DNA of 64,000 nt from Nitrosopumilus sp. K4 (GCF_018128925.1 NZ_CP067007.1:1330330-1394329), one strand, 5' to 3'; shown: positions 24,631 to 34,773, numbered from the stretch's first letter. Notes: generated by a model from the letters alone, not told the origin. Numbers and translations are program-made.

Positions 24631-24909
24631 TCAATCAATATCACAATTACAATTCATACAATACCACTGACCATCAGCAGTTTTGTCTCTCATCTTCTTT
24701 GGATGTTTGCAGTTTGGAACAAGTTCTTTTTTAAGCAGATTCAAAACATGAAGATTTTCTTTGTGACAGTCTGAAAGAGTGCCTGCCAATTTTTTTATGC
24801 TATCATGTCCAACATTCCAGGATTTGGAAGGGTCTGCCATAGCATTATGCATTCTAGTCTCATATTCAATAAGAGATTCAAGTAATTGTTGAGCCTTCTT
24901 TGATACCAT
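24631..24909 (-). CDS. Small zinc-ribbon protein
   Basis: A 92-residue protein with a helical N-terminus and a C-terminal metal site: C-x-H (NCKHPKKM) and WYCMNCNC. Short proteins of this composition are common in ammonia-oxidising archaea. Function unknown; it stands alone with its own ATG at 24909. Confidence 0.55.
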   Translation of the reverse strand: MVSKKAQQLLESLIEYETRMHNAMADPSKSWNVGHDSIKKLAGTLSDCHKENLHVLNLLKKELVPNCKHPKKMRDKTADGQWYCMNCNCDID

Positions 24910-25057
24910 CAGTGCAACAAATTATACATATGCAAAAAAATACTGCTGGTCAATTTTCTCAGGCTCCATCTGACCCAAAACCAGACTAGAAAAGTGGATA
25001 TCTTAGAAAAATACCAAGGTCAATTAACTATATTAGAACAAAGAACCTAAGGAGATT

Positions 25058-25297
25058 ATGAGTCCCGGAATAGGCCTGATGAAGAGAAGATTAGAAAAAG
25101 AAAGAGACGCAATTGCTCTGGCAATATCAGGAATTGCAAAAAAATATGATGTGAAACCGGATTTGATCAAAACATTAGAAACAAAATATCACGATGATGC
25201 AGGAGATTGGTATGTTGCTTTAGGATGGGATAAAAAAAAGGCAATTATTAAGATGGATTCTGTCCAAGGAACCATCACAGAGATTAAAGAAATCTAA
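25058..25297 (+). CDS. Small conserved hypothetical protein
   Basis: This is a 79-residue protein. A GGAG stands 4 nt before the ATG. The N-terminal helix (LEKERDAIALAISGIAKKYDV) is followed by strands (DWYVALGWDKKKAIIKMDSV). I recognise no domain; the fold looks compact and soluble. It marks the start of the core-gene region. Confidence 0.55.
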   Translation: MSPGIGLMKRRLEKERDAIALAISGIAKKYDVKPDLIKTLETKYHDDAGDWYVALGWDKKKAIIKMDSVQGTITEIKEI

Positions 25298-25343
25298 GCA
25301 ACAAAAATATTCTAGTTAAATGAAAATTTTGCACGTTTAGAGA

Positions 25344-26168
25344 TTAATCATCATCATTGTTTTTAGATTTCTTATCTTTTTTTAGGTCTTTTAGTAGGTT
25401 TTTGAATTGCTTTTCTTTTACTTTAAAGTCGTTTTTCAATGCTTCTTCTTTAATTTTAAAGTCATTTTTTATTTCTTTAATTTGATTTTTTACTGATTCT
25501 TTAGAAGCATTAGTATCATCATTTTCAGTACATTTTCCAATGACGTCTCCATGTTTTAGATGAGAAGATAATGCATTATCAGATACTGAAATGGTTTTTT
25601 TGTCTTTGTGGCATACAAGCACTTTTTCGTGCCCATTGTTGTTTTCATTATCAGAAGGGATTCCATCTCCTACAATAGATTCAAGTTCAGAAATCCTCAT
25701 AGCAAGAGCAGAATTTTCTTCTCTAAGTAAAGTAACCTCATCTTCTAGATGTAGAACTTTGGCAAATAATGATTGGATGACAGTTAAAATTTGTTCAAAG
25801 ATATTGCCGTTATTTGGTTTTACAGTAACTGTAACTGTTGCAGTGTCGCTTCCTCCCTGTCCATCAGAAACAACATAAGTGAAAGAATCAATTCCATCAA
25901 AGTCATTGTTTGGGGTGTATTTGATTTGTGTTGAACCTGATAAGATTACAGTTGCACCTGAAAATGGTTGAGCCACAGAAGTGATTGAGAGTGAATCTCC
26001 ATCAATATCAGAATCATTAAACAGCACTGGAATAGTTTGTGGAATGTTTTCTATAGTAAGTACAAAATCGTCTTTTGCAGTAGGTGCCGTTTGTGCAAAT
26101 ACAAAACTAGATGAGAGTGTTCCTGAAATTAAAATTGCAATCAAGAATAATCCTGAGAATTTTTGCAT
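25344..26168 (-). CDS. Secreted cadherin-like domain protein
   Basis: A 274-residue protein with a signal peptide (residues 1-25, LIAILISGTLSSSFVFA). One cadherin-like/VCBS-type Ig domain follows (APTAKDDFVLT to SDTATVTVTVKP, about 28-118), then a short coiled coil (ILTVIQSLFAKVLHLEDE), a VCHKDKKTISV...HLKHGDVIGKC module, and a long Lys/Glu-rich coiled tail. It is probably a surface or secreted adhesion-like protein. The HLKHGD module with paired Cys recurs in secreted proteins, but its role is unclear. Confidence 0.65.
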   Translation of the reverse strand: MQKFSGLFLIAILISGTLSSSFVFAQTAPTAKDDFVLTIENIPQTIPVLFNDSDIDGDSLSITSVAQPFSGATVILSGSTQIKYTPNNDFDGIDSFTYVVSDGQGGSDTATVTVTVKPNNGNIFEQILTVIQSLFAKVLHLEDEVTLLREENSALAMRISELESIVGDGIPSDNENNNGHEKVLVCHKDKKTISVSDNALSSHLKHGDVIGKCTENDDTNASKESVKNQIKEIKNDFKIKEEALKNDFKVKEKQFKNLLKDLKKDKKSKNNDDD

Positions 26169-26310
26169 GACTGAAGAATCTCAAAATTGCATATAACCAA
26201 CAGGCAGAAAAGATCAGTAGTAAAGCAAAGTAATGGTTATAAGAAATGATATTCAGAAAACCAATTCAAGTTAGTAAAGAGATTTAATTGTCAAAAAATT
26301 TCAAAAAGTT

Positions 26311-26958
26311 ATGTCTAATGCCATTGTTTTAGGAGGTTCTAGAGGAATTGGAAAAGCGATTTCAGATGCACTAAAAGTAATTGGATGTGAAGTGTTTGCA
26401 GCATCTAAAAGTGACATCGATACTTCAAATCTAGATTCTGTAAAGATATTTTTAGAAAATCACAAACAAACGGATATTTTAGTACTAAACACAGGGGGTC
26501 CACAAGCAAAACAGTTTTCAGAAATATCTGAAGAGGAGTGGAAAACATATCATAACCAATTATTCCTAGGGTTTTGCCAGATTTTACAAAAAATCAAAAT
26601 TAATCAAGGCGGATATATTTTTCTCATCAGCTCAAATGTCATTAAAGAACCAAATTCAAAATTGATAATTTCATCAGCTTATCGTGCAGCATTTACAGAG
26701 GTATTAAAAATACTAAGCAAAGAATATGCTAAACAAAATATCAGTTGTATCAATATTGCACCGGGTCCTATCAATACAGATAGAACAAAAGAATTGGTTG
26801 AAAATATAGAAGAGTTCAAAAAAACTCTTCCAATGAAAAGACTAGGGGAACCAGAAGAAATTGGAAATTTTGTGAAATCAATTGTTCAAAACAATATAAA
26901 ATATCTATCAGGCGTTACAATAAACTTTGATGGTGCAAACTCTAACTATATTTTTTAA
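26311..26958 (+). CDS. Short-chain dehydrogenase/reductase family protein
   Basis: A 215-residue Rossmann protein with the cofactor motif GGSRGIGKAI (8-17), the NTGG strand (60-63), and Ser108/Tyr124 in the catalytic region. The usual Y-x3-K is Y124-R-A-A-F128 here, so the catalytic Lys is absent and activity may be altered. PGPINTDR follows. Substrate unknown. It converges with the DUF59 gene with a 2-bp gap. Confidence 0.8.
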   Translation: MSNAIVLGGSRGIGKAISDALKVIGCEVFAASKSDIDTSNLDSVKIFLENHKQTDILVLNTGGPQAKQFSEISEEEWKTYHNQLFLGFCQILQKIKINQGGYIFLISSNVIKEPNSKLIISSAYRAAFTEVLKILSKEYAKQNISCINIAPGPINTDRTKELVENIEEFKKTLPMKRLGEPEEIGNFVKSIVQNNIKYLSGVTINFDGANSNYIF

Positions 26959-26960
26959 GA

Positions 26961-27599
26961 TTATTTTTTAAATTCTACATTTGGCGTGTCAGGCTGATTA
27001 GGGATTGCAATCAATCCTCCGTCACGTAATTGCTGAAGGAGTTGCATGACTTCTTTTTCTACCTGATTTCTTTGCAAACCAGTTTGTTTGGCAAACATCT
27101 CAACAAGTTCAGTTACTTTACGTTGTCCATTGCATGATTTCCAAAAGTCAACTATTGCCTGATTTACCATAAATCCTTGATCATGTTCGTTTGCCAAAAC
27201 CATAGAACCATCTTCTTGTTGAACCAATTTTCCAACACCTTGAGGTAAAGCAGTTTCATAATTGATTGGTGCAGGAGTATTCATTCCAGCACTCATGTTT
27301 TTAATTTTCATTTTTGCCTCTTCAGACATTTTATCCATTGACCAGGGAGGATCCCATACGATGTCTATATTGACATTATTTACTCCTGGAACTTTTTTAA
27401 CATAACGTGTAGCATCAGAAACCAAGGTTTCATGTAAAGGACATCCTTGAGTAGTCATTGTCATTTTGATATTCACATCATTGTTATCTGCAACATCAAT
27501 TCCATAAATCAATCCCATTTCTACAATGTTTAATGGAACTTCAGGATCCATGCATTGTTTTAATGACTCTTCAACGGCTTGGGCAGTAACGGTACTCAT
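26961..27599 (-). CDS. DUF59 (SufT/MIP18-like) protein fused to a PqqD-like domain
   Basis: This 212-residue protein has a DUF59 domain (about 5-95, with DPEVPLNIVEMGLIYG and the conserved Cys in TQGCPLHETL). DUF59 proteins help deliver Fe-S clusters to target proteins. The C-terminal part (about 120-200, DQGFMVNQAIVDFWKSCNG) resembles PqqD, a peptide-binding adaptor used with radical SAM enzymes. The fusion suggests a targeting adaptor. It stands alone on the minus strand. Confidence 0.75.
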   Translation of the reverse strand: MSTVTAQAVEESLKQCMDPEVPLNIVEMGLIYGIDVADNNDVNIKMTMTTQGCPLHETLVSDATRYVKKVPGVNNVNIDIVWDPPWSMDKMSEEAKMKIKNMSAGMNTPAPINYETALPQGVGKLVQQEDGSMVLANEHDQGFMVNQAIVDFWKSCNGQRKVTELVEMFAKQTGLQRNQVEKEVMQLLQQLRDGGLIAIPNQPDTPNVEFKK

Positions 27600-27637
27600 A
27601 TTGTTAAAGCAATCTAAAAAACAATAAAAACTTTCTA

Positions 27638-28699
27638 TTAATTAGCTTCAAATAATTTTGGAATAGATTCTTCGTATGGTGGTTTAGCTACTCCTTTTTC
27701 TGTAATTATTCCTGAAATTAGTTCAGGAGGAGTCATATCAAATGCAGGATTTATCACATTGATGTCATCAGGTGCAGTTTTCTTATCACCAACACCTGTT
27801 ACTTCACTGCTTTTTCTCATTTCAATAATAACATCTTCAGCCTTACTTTCTAAATCAATAGTAGATAATGGTGCTGCAACATAAAATGGAATACCGTGTT
27901 GTTTTGCCATAGTTGCAACCTGATATGTTCCAATTTTATTGAAAACATGTCCAGTTTTTACTATTCTGTCAGCTCCAACAACAACCTTGTTTACCAAACC
28001 ATTTGCCATAGAATATCCAACTGCCGTATCAGGGATAAGACTGACATCAAATCCATCATGTTTTAGTTCAAATACAGTTAATCTAGAACCTTGTTGAACA
28101 GGTCTTGTTTCAGTAGCTATTACCTTGACATTTTTTCCATTTTCTCTTGTTGCACGAATTACTCCTAATGCTGTTCCATATGCAACAGTAGCTAAAGCAC
28201 CAGCATTACAATGAGTCATAATTGTATCATTATTATCAAATAATTCTGAGCCATTTTTTCCCATTGATTTATTGATCTCAATATCTTCATCGGCCATTTT
28301 TTTGGCTTCAGAAATTACCAATTCCCTAATTTCTTCAACAGAATTGCCAGATTTTGCAACATTCATAATTTTCTCTAAACCCCATCCAAGATTAACTGCC
28401 GTAGGTCTAGTTGCAAACAGAATTTTTTTTGCTTCCTCTAAATCAGAAATTAATTCATCTTTGGTAGTTGCTTTACTTTGTAAAACTGCCAAAGCTAATC
28501 CAAATGCCCCTGAAACACCAATTGCAGGGGCGCCTCTGACGACGAGAGTTTTAATTGCATCTGCAACTTGATTAAAATTATCATATTCTACAAAAACCAA
28601 CTCATTTGGTAATTTGGTTTGATCAATCATTACAACTTTATTATTTTTCCACTCAACAGTTCTAAGAGACGAATAATTTTTTTTATTTGAATTATCCAT
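27638..28699 (-). CDS. mtnA: S-methyl-5-thioribose-1-phosphate isomerase-like protein
   Basis: 353 residues of the aIF-2B-like/MtnA family: GAPAIGVSGAFG, TRPTAVNLGWG, the Cys motif THCNAGALATVAYGT, and GADRI...GHVFNKIGTY. MtnA converts methylthioribose 1-phosphate to the ribulose form in methionine salvage. In archaea close relatives act as ribose-1,5-bisphosphate isomerases, but the CNAGALAT motif and length favour MtnA. A gap of 37 bp separates it from the end of hisF. Confidence 0.85.
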   Translation of the reverse strand: MDNSNKKNYSSLRTVEWKNNKVVMIDQTKLPNELVFVEYDNFNQVADAIKTLVVRGAPAIGVSGAFGLALAVLQSKATTKDELISDLEEAKKILFATRPTAVNLGWGLEKIMNVAKSGNSVEEIRELVISEAKKMADEDIEINKSMGKNGSELFDNNDTIMTHCNAGALATVAYGTALGVIRATRENGKNVKVIATETRPVQQGSRLTVFELKHDGFDVSLIPDTAVGYSMANGLVNKVVVGADRIVKTGHVFNKIGTYQVATMAKQHGIPFYVAAPLSTIDLESKAEDVIIEMRKSSEVTGVGDKKTAPDDINVINPAFDMTPPELISGIITEKGVAKPPYEESIPKLFEAN

Positions 28700-28736
28700 T
28701 TTAAAATAAAAACTTCAGACCATATTTTAAATCAAG

Positions 28737-29540
28737 CTATAAGCGTACAGGAATTGATTTTTCTTTAAGATAAGTTTTGACACCATTTACTCCATGTGTT
28801 TGATAATGAAAAATTGAAGCAGCCAATGCAGCATCAACATTAGATTTTTCAAAAACTTCAACCATGTCATCAGGCTTTCCACATCCACCCGAAGCTATTA
28901 CAGGTATTGAAACAGAATCTACAATCGACCTTGTGAGTTGAATATCATATCCATCTTTAGTTCCATCCTTATCTATGCTAGTAAGTAAAATTTCACCAGC
29001 ACCTAAACCTTCAGCTTTTTTTGCCCAATCTATAGCATCAAGTCCAGTTCCTTGTTTTCCACCAAATATGAAAACCTCAAACCAGAATTTTTTTCCATTT
29101 TCTGAAAAGACATTAACATTGTCTTTAATGTCATAATTTCTTTTTGCGTCAATTGCAACAACAACACATTGACGACCAAACAATTCCATCAATTCTGTGA
29201 TGACTTTTGGATTTTTAATGGCTCCAGTATTGATGCCGACTTTGTCAGCACCATTTAAGAGAATGTTTCTTGCGTCTTCTAGCGATTTTACTCCACCTCC
29301 TACAGTAAAGGGTATATCGATTACAGATGCAACTTTTCTGACTAATTCTTTGATTGTTTCTCTTTGTTCATCTGATGCTGTAATGTCCAAAAAAACTAGC
29401 TCATCAGCTCCATCGTTGCTATATTTTTCTGCCAACTCTACTGGATCACCAGCATCTTTGATAGATTCAAAGTGAAGACCTTTTACTACTCTGCCGTTTT
29501 TTACATCTAAACACGGAATAATTCGTTTCGTTAAAGTCAC
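28737..29540 (-). CDS. hisF: Imidazole glycerol phosphate synthase cyclase subunit
   Basis: 267 residues. The (ba)8 barrel starts [16 protein letters not shown] and shows the catalytic Asp (CLDV), the phosphate site TVGGGVKS and a late IASGGCGKP. With HisH it makes imidazole glycerol phosphate and AICAR from PRFAR. Its start overlaps the hisA stop by 4 nt. Last his gene of the operon. Confidence 0.95.
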   Translation of the reverse strand: MTLTKRIIPCLDVKNGRVVKGLHFESIKDAGDPVELAEKYSNDGADELVFLDITASDEQRETIKELVRKVASVIDIPFTVGGGVKSLEDARNILLNGADKVGINTGAIKNPKVITELMELFGRQCVVVAIDAKRNYDIKDNVNVFSENGKKFWFEVFIFGGKQGTGLDAIDWAKKAEGLGAGEILLTSIDKDGTKDGYDIQLTRSIVDSVSIPVIASGGCGKPDDMVEVFEKSNVDAALAASIFHYQTHGVNGVKTYLKEKSIPVRL

Positions 29541-30244
29541 GATATTTTCTTTGCCTCCTCTATTGAAATTTTTTCTTCATAAAGTGCTTTTCCTAAAATT
29601 ACACCAAATGCATTTTTAGACTTTACATCTTTTACATCATTAATGTTTGAAATTCCTCCACTAGCAATCACATTTGCATTTTTTAAATTGCAAGCTTGTT
29701 CTAAGAATTTTAAATCAGGGCCTTCTAATGTGCCATCTCTACTCACATTAGTTAACAAAAACTCGGTAAATCCCATTTCAAGAAATTCTTTAATTGCATC
29801 AATTAATTTTATTCCTGTTCCATCTTGCCATCCATGAATTACTATCTCTCCATCTTTGTGATCAACTGAAATAACGATTTTTTCTGGGCCAAGAGAATCA
29901 AGAATTTTTTTTAAAATTGTTTTATCTTTAAAAGCTAAAGTTCCTATTACTACCCGATGAGAAATTTTTGAAACATCAAAAATCAATGACTCATCTCGTA
30001 ACCCGCCCGCAACTTCAACAGGAATAGAAATTTCTTCAAGAATTTTTTTAATAATTGCAATGTTTGAGCCTAATCCGAGAGTAGCATCCAAATCCACCAA
30101 ATGCAGCATATCTGCGCCACAAGATTCCCATTTTTTGGCTATTTCAATAGGATTGTCACTGTATACTGTTTTTTGCTTAGGATCTCCCTTGTATAATCGA
30201 ACTACCTGTCCATTCATAAGGTCAATTGCTGGAATTACTTTCAT
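29537..30244 (-). CDS. hisA: ProFAR isomerase
   Basis: 235 residues. [18 protein letters not shown] is the HisA opening with its catalytic Asp; VAGGLRDE and ASGGISNI are the phosphate loops. It is the fourth-step enzyme of histidine synthesis (an Amadori isomerase). It overlaps hisH and hisF by 4 nt each. Confidence 0.95.
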   Translation of the reverse strand: MKVIPAIDLMNGQVVRLYKGDPKQKTVYSDNPIEIAKKWESCGADMLHLVDLDATLGLGSNIAIIKKILEEISIPVEVAGGLRDESLIFDVSKISHRVVIGTLAFKDKTILKKILDSLGPEKIVISVDHKDGEIVIHGWQDGTGIKLIDAIKEFLEMGFTEFLLTNVSRDGTLEGPDLKFLEQACNLKNANVIASGGISNINDVKDVKSKNAFGVILGKALYEEKISIEEAKKIS

Positions 30245-30849
30245 TTTTTACACACATTAAGGAAGTTATCTATCATTATTTTTCCCACATTTCCAGATTT
30301 TTCTGGATGAAATTGAGTTCCAAAAAAATTGTTCTTTTCAACAACAGCTGGTACTTTAATTCCGTAGTCAGATTCTGCAGTAACTACATCATCAGAATCA
30401 GGTTTTGCCCTATACGAATGAACAAAGTAAACCCATGAGCCGTCTTCAACCCCATCAAGAATTTTTCCAGTCTTTTTGATTTCAAGATCATTCCATCCCA
30501 TGTGAGGTACTTTCAATGAAGGAGGCAATACTATAACTTCACCATCAATCACACCTAATCCTTCTTCTTTTCCTTCTTCACTTTTTTCAAAAAACATTTC
30601 CATTCCTAGGCAAATTCCCAAAACTGGAGTAGTATCTTTTACGAAATCTAGAAATCCAGTCTTTGATTCTTCAGTAATACTTTTGATTGCAGGATCAAAA
30701 TTCCCTACGCCTGGAAGTAATAATCCAGAATAATCATTTGGCTTGTTGAAATTTGTAATTACATCTATTTCTGCACCTGCTTTTTCAAATGAATTTTTAA
30801 GGCTGAAAATATTTCCAGCGCCATAATCAAAAATTGCTAGTTTTACCAT
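30241..30849 (-). CDS. hisH: Imidazole glycerol phosphate synthase glutaminase subunit
   Basis: 202 residues. Class I glutamine amidotransferase: the oxyanion strand LLLPGVGNFDP, the nucleophile in LGICLGME and the His-Glu pair in GTQFHPEKSG. It feeds ammonia to HisF. The start shares one base with the hisB stop. Confidence 0.95.
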   Translation of the reverse strand: MVKLAIFDYGAGNIFSLKNSFEKAGAEIDVITNFNKPNDYSGLLLPGVGNFDPAIKSITEESKTGFLDFVKDTTPVLGICLGMEMFFEKSEEGKEEGLGVIDGEVIVLPPSLKVPHMGWNDLEIKKTGKILDGVEDGSWVYFVHSYRAKPDSDDVVTAESDYGIKVPAVVEKNNFFGTQFHPEKSGNVGKIMIDNFLNVCKK

Positions 30850-31436
30850 TACATCGAACCCTTTGTACTTGGAATTCCTTTTTGTTTTTTGTCATATGAA
30901 GCTGCTGTTCTAAATGCTACAGCTAGGGATTTTATTGCAGCCTCTACTTTATGATGATCATTTTCTCCATACTTTACAGTAAGGTGAATACAGCTATTAA
31001 GATTCTGTAGTAATGATTGGAAAAAGTGTTCCAAATCTTCTTTGGACATATCTTCGATTTTACTTCGCTTAATTGATAGATTTAATTTCCAAAATGGTCT
31101 CTTCACAAGATCAATTGAGGCTTCAGCTAAAGATTCATCCATTGGGACAGAGGAATAGCTAAATCTAGTAATTCCCTTTCTTGTTGCTAGTGCCTTATCA
31201 ATTGCCAATCCTATTGTAATTGCAGCGTCTTCAATCAAGTGGTGTTCAATTTTATCATTAGATTTTGCATTAACTTTAAGATCCATCATCCCATGTTTTC
31301 CAAACGATGTGATTAGGTGATCTAGGAAGTTTATGCCAGTTTTTATGCTAGTTTTTCCATTACCATCCAAATTTACAGATACAGATACATCCGTTTCTTT
31401 AGTACTACGATTAAGGGAACTTTTTCTTGCTTTCAT
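30849..31436 (-). CDS. hisB: Imidazoleglycerol-phosphate dehydratase
   Basis: 195 residues. The His-rich metal motifs [13 protein letters not shown] and [13 protein letters not shown] are intact, plus NDHHKVEA near the end. It is the single-domain dehydratase form, with no fused phosphatase. This makes the separate HAD gene just upstream a candidate for the histidinol-phosphatase step. Confidence 0.95.
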   Translation of the reverse strand: MKARKSSLNRSTKETDVSVSVNLDGNGKTSIKTGINFLDHLITSFGKHGMMDLKVNAKSNDKIEHHLIEDAAITIGLAIDKALATRKGITRFSYSSVPMDESLAEASIDLVKRPFWKLNLSIKRSKIEDMSKEDLEHFFQSLLQNLNSCIHLTVKYGENDHHKVEAAIKSLAVAFRTAASYDKKQKGIPSTKGSM

Positions 31437-31460
31437 TTTTCTCAGAATATCTAATCTGGT

Positions 31461-32435
31461 TTATTCTAAATTTAATACCTTCGGAAGAAGTTCGATGGAT
31501 TCGAGAACAAGTTTAGCACCATTTTTTTCAAATAACTCCAGTTTTTTCATAGGTTCTTTGCTTGTACCCACAATTCCACAGAAGAGGGTATTATGTCCAG
31601 ACGCAGTTGCTTTTTTTGCCATTATAAGATCTTCCATAGAATCACCAACGTAGATAGTATTTTTGCAGTTCATACCTATGATTGAGTGCAATAAGGATTT
31701 TGGGTTGGGTTTGGCCATCTCCCTAGGTTCGTCTTCTAAAAATGCAGAGTTCTTCAGATCAAATTCATCCAAAAGATTCTGTAGAGAAAATTTTACTGAT
31801 TCTTTTCCCCTTCCAGTTACTATGGAAATTTTTGATGAAAATTTTTGTTTTAATTTTTGAATCAGAGATTCATTTAAAATCACTACATCGTTTTCGATGA
31901 ATCCAGGTTTAGAAAATTGCGAGGTGTTTTTGAATAGTTTAAGATAAAGTTCGGGACCATAAAACATTTGATCAAATATTTTGTATAACGGATTTTGATG
32001 GTGTGTTCCAGGATATGATAATTTTTCTTTAATGTTACTAATATCAACTAAATTCTCAATATACTTTTCAGCTGAAACTATGCCAGTAGAGTCTGCATTA
32101 TTAATTACATCAAAAATAAAATCATGTTGGTTTTTTCTGAGTTTTTTTGCAGCAAAAATTGAAATTATTGCACCGTATGTAACATCAACTTCATCGTTAA
32201 ATCCACCTGTTGCCTTGAATCCCTCAATAATTTCTGAATCAATCTCTATTCCATTTGAAATTCCTGCAAAATTTTCCAAGACATATTGAGTAGTTTCATT
32301 GATCGTAAGATCATATGACTTTGTAATGTCAATCAGTACACCATCGCAGTCAAAAACAATTCCATCGCTTTTAATCAGCATCTCATTAATAGAATCATCT
32401 ACATAGAGCCCATCAGATTTCTTTGTAAGAGTCAT
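31461..32435 (-). CDS. HAD-family phosphatase, candidate histidinol-phosphatase
   Basis: 324 residues. HAD motifs: FDCDGVLIDI (D-x-D, near 29-31), a Ser/Thr at SIVTGRG, a Lys in MAKPNPKSLL and the acidic GDSMEDLIMA. A large helical cap domain follows motif I. It sits between hisC and hisB, overlapping hisC by 4 nt, in an operon that has no other histidinol-phosphatase. That position suggests it does the missing step, though family resemblance alone would only say phosphoglycolate-type HAD. Confidence 0.75.
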   Translation of the reverse strand: MTLTKKSDGLYVDDSINEMLIKSDGIVFDCDGVLIDITKSYDLTINETTQYVLENFAGISNGIEIDSEIIEGFKATGGFNDEVDVTYGAIISIFAAKKLRKNQHDFIFDVINNADSTGIVSAEKYIENLVDISNIKEKLSYPGTHHQNPLYKIFDQMFYGPELYLKLFKNTSQFSKPGFIENDVVILNESLIQKLKQKFSSKISIVTGRGKESVKFSLQNLLDEFDLKNSAFLEDEPREMAKPNPKSLLHSIIGMNCKNTIYVGDSMEDLIMAKKATASGHNTLFCGIVGTSKEPMKKLELFEKNGAKLVLESIELLPKVLNLE

Positions 32436-33502
32436 CCTAGCAGATCACGGATAGCAAGTAGAAATTTTGAATTCATCTCTTTTGTTCCAACAGTAACTCT
32501 TAGGCAGCCTTCATGATTTCCAATTTTTCCCAGTTTTCGAATAGATATTCCCTGTTCTATTAGTGCGTTGTATACCCGTTGGTATGAACCATGAGCATCA
32601 AATAGTACAAAATTAGCCTTAGAGTCAAATACCTTAAAAGCATCATATTTCTGAAGATTTTCAATTATCCGCTTTCTTTCATTTTTGATTGTAGTTGTCG
32701 CATTTTTCATCTGCTCTGATTTGTCCAAAGCAAAGATTCCAGACTCTATGGTAATTGTACTTAATGGATAAGGGTATTGCAATACCTGATTAAATGCTGC
32801 AGTAAAGTCCTTGTTTGCAATAAAATAGCCAAGTCTAAGACCTGCAAGACCAAAAGACTTTGAGAGTGTCTGAACTACTATCAAGTTATTTTGAGACTTT
32901 ACCATGTTGGATAACGTATAATCGCTAAATTCACCATATGCCTCATCAATTATTATTAGTCCATTAAATGATTTCACAAGTTTTTGCAAGTCACTTTTAG
33001 GGAATTGGAATCCTGTAGGATTGTTTGGTGAATCCAAATACAAAATATCGGCATTCTTTGATTGTTTTGAAAATTCATTAATGTCAAGTGTCATATCGTC
33101 AGAAAACGGAATTGCAATTACCGGAATAGAGTAAAGTTTACACCTTTCCTCAAAGAATCCAAATGTAGGATTTGATGTCAATACTTTGGTTTGTTTTGAT
33201 GCAAAATTAGATAATATCAGATCAAGGATTTGATCAGAACCATTACCAACACCAATCATCGATGCAGGTACTTTTACGAATTTTGAGATCATCTGAATTA
33301 ATCTCTCAACACCTCCAAGGGGATATTCTCTGACATCTGAAGTTTTTCGTGCATTAGAGATGACATCGGACTGGAATTGTTTTGAAATAACATAGTTTTC
33401 ATTGGAATCTAGTTTCAAAACATCTTCATAAAGTTCAGGCTTTTTGTAGCCTCCAAGTGAGATGAATTTTTTTACTTTGTCATCTACCCAGTTCTTTTTC
33501 AT
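32432..33502 (-). CDS. hisC: Histidinol-phosphate aminotransferase
   Basis: 356 residues. Fold-type I PLP enzyme: GNGSDQILDLI, the substrate strand DSPNNPTGF, DEAYGEF and the PLP lysine in TLSKSFGLAGLRLGY. It converts imidazole acetol phosphate to histidinol phosphate. Overlaps hisD by 4 nt. Confidence 0.93.
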   Translation of the reverse strand: MKKNWVDDKVKKFISLGGYKKPELYEDVLKLDSNENYVISKQFQSDVISNARKTSDVREYPLGGVERLIQMISKFVKVPASMIGVGNGSDQILDLILSNFASKQTKVLTSNPTFGFFEERCKLYSIPVIAIPFSDDMTLDINEFSKQSKNADILYLDSPNNPTGFQFPKSDLQKLVKSFNGLIIIDEAYGEFSDYTLSNMVKSQNNLIVVQTLSKSFGLAGLRLGYFIANKDFTAAFNQVLQYPYPLSTITIESGIFALDKSEQMKNATTTIKNERKRIIENLQKYDAFKVFDSKANFVLFDAHGSYQRVYNALIEQGISIRKLGKIGNHEGCLRVTVGTKEMNSKFLLAIRDLLG

Positions 33503-34773
33503 TCTAACCTACCTCTAACGGCCTCATAGTGATTTGGTAATCCTTCTGCATCTGTAAAGACTTGAAGGTGTTTTGATATTTTTTTCAGTGACAGTTTTGT
33601 TGTGCTAATATTGGTAATTGTTTTAATAAAGTCAAGTACAGACAGAGAACCTCTAATTTTTCCAAATCCATTTGTAGGAAGTATGTGATTTGAGCCTAGA
33701 AGATAATCGCTAGCAGACGAAGGAGAGTCATTTCCTACAAGCACCAGTCCTGCAGAAGTAATTTTTGATGCAATTTTTTGGGAATCTCTAGTCATTATTT
33801 GGAGGTGTTCAGGGGCCATATCATTTGCAATTTTTATCATGTCTGATTTGTTTCTACAAATTGCAATAAACCCATTTTGTTTTAGACTAGGTCTTACAAA
33901 TTCACTTCGTTTTATTTTTGGAATTAAATCAGAGATGATACAATTGACAGATTTTGCTAGTTTTTCAGAATTTGTAATCAAATAGCAAAATGTATCTTTG
34001 CTGTGTTCAGATTGGGAGATAAGATCCAGTGCAACGTATCTTGGGTTTGCAGAACTATCTGCAATGATTCCAAGCTCTGTTGGACCTGCAAGCATATCAA
34101 TCGATGTTTGTTCGTTTATCATAGATTTTGCAAGAGTAACAAATGTACCTCCAGGTCCTACAATCTTGTCTACTTTTGGAATTGATTTTGTTCCAAATGA
34201 CAGTGCGCCTATTGCTTGAACTCCGCCTGTCTTGTAAATTTCAGTTGCACCACAAATATCAGATGTCACAATAGTAAGTGGATCAATATTCCCATCAGTT
34301 CTAGGAGGAGAAACAACTACGATTCTGTTTACACCAGCTACTTTTGCCGGAATTACAGACATTACAACGGTACTAGGATATTTTGCCAGGCCGCCCGGAA
34401 TGTAGCAACCAGTACTTTGAATTGGTTGGAATTTTTTAGATATTTTTATTCCATCTATTTGAAGTGTCTGATTTTTTAGGAGTGATTTGATTTTAGATTC
34501 TGTTTTTTGTAAACGGCTTTTTGCAAGTTTTATTGCTTGAAGTTCTTCTTTACTTACTTTAGCATAAGCAGATTTGATTTCGCTTTTTGAAAGTCTTAGA
34601 TTTTCAATATTTGTATTATTGAATTTTTTTTCATATTTCCTAATTGCCGCATCACCATTCTTTTGAATGTCTTTTAGAATAGATTCTACTATTTTCTTGT
34701 TTTTTTGAGGCTGTTTTTGGATGACTTTTGATACAAAGTTTGCAGAATTAGGTACACGGATTATTTTCATCAA
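33499..34773 (-). CDS. hisD: Histidinol dehydrogenase
   Basis: 424 residues. Conserved blocks YIPGGLAKYPSTVVM, GPGGTFVTLAKS, AGPTELGI, the zinc/substrate SQSEHSKDTF and GSNHILPTNGFG. It catalyses the last two oxidations of histidine synthesis. Its start overlaps the hisG stop by 4 nt. Confidence 0.95.
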   Translation of the reverse strand: MMKIIRVPNSANFVSKVIQKQPQKNKKIVESILKDIQKNGDAAIRKYEKKFNNTNIENLRLSKSEIKSAYAKVSKEELQAIKLAKSRLQKTESKIKSLLKNQTLQIDGIKISKKFQPIQSTGCYIPGGLAKYPSTVVMSVIPAKVAGVNRIVVVSPPRTDGNIDPLTIVTSDICGATEIYKTGGVQAIGALSFGTKSIPKVDKIVGPGGTFVTLAKSMINEQTSIDMLAGPTELGIIADSSANPRYVALDLISQSEHSKDTFCYLITNSEKLAKSVNCIISDLIPKIKRSEFVRPSLKQNGFIAICRNKSDMIKIANDMAPEHLQIMTRDSQKIASKITSAGLVLVGNDSPSSASDYLLGSNHILPTNGFGKIRGSLSVLDFIKTITNISTTKLSLKKISKHLQVFTDAEGLPNHYEAVRGRLE

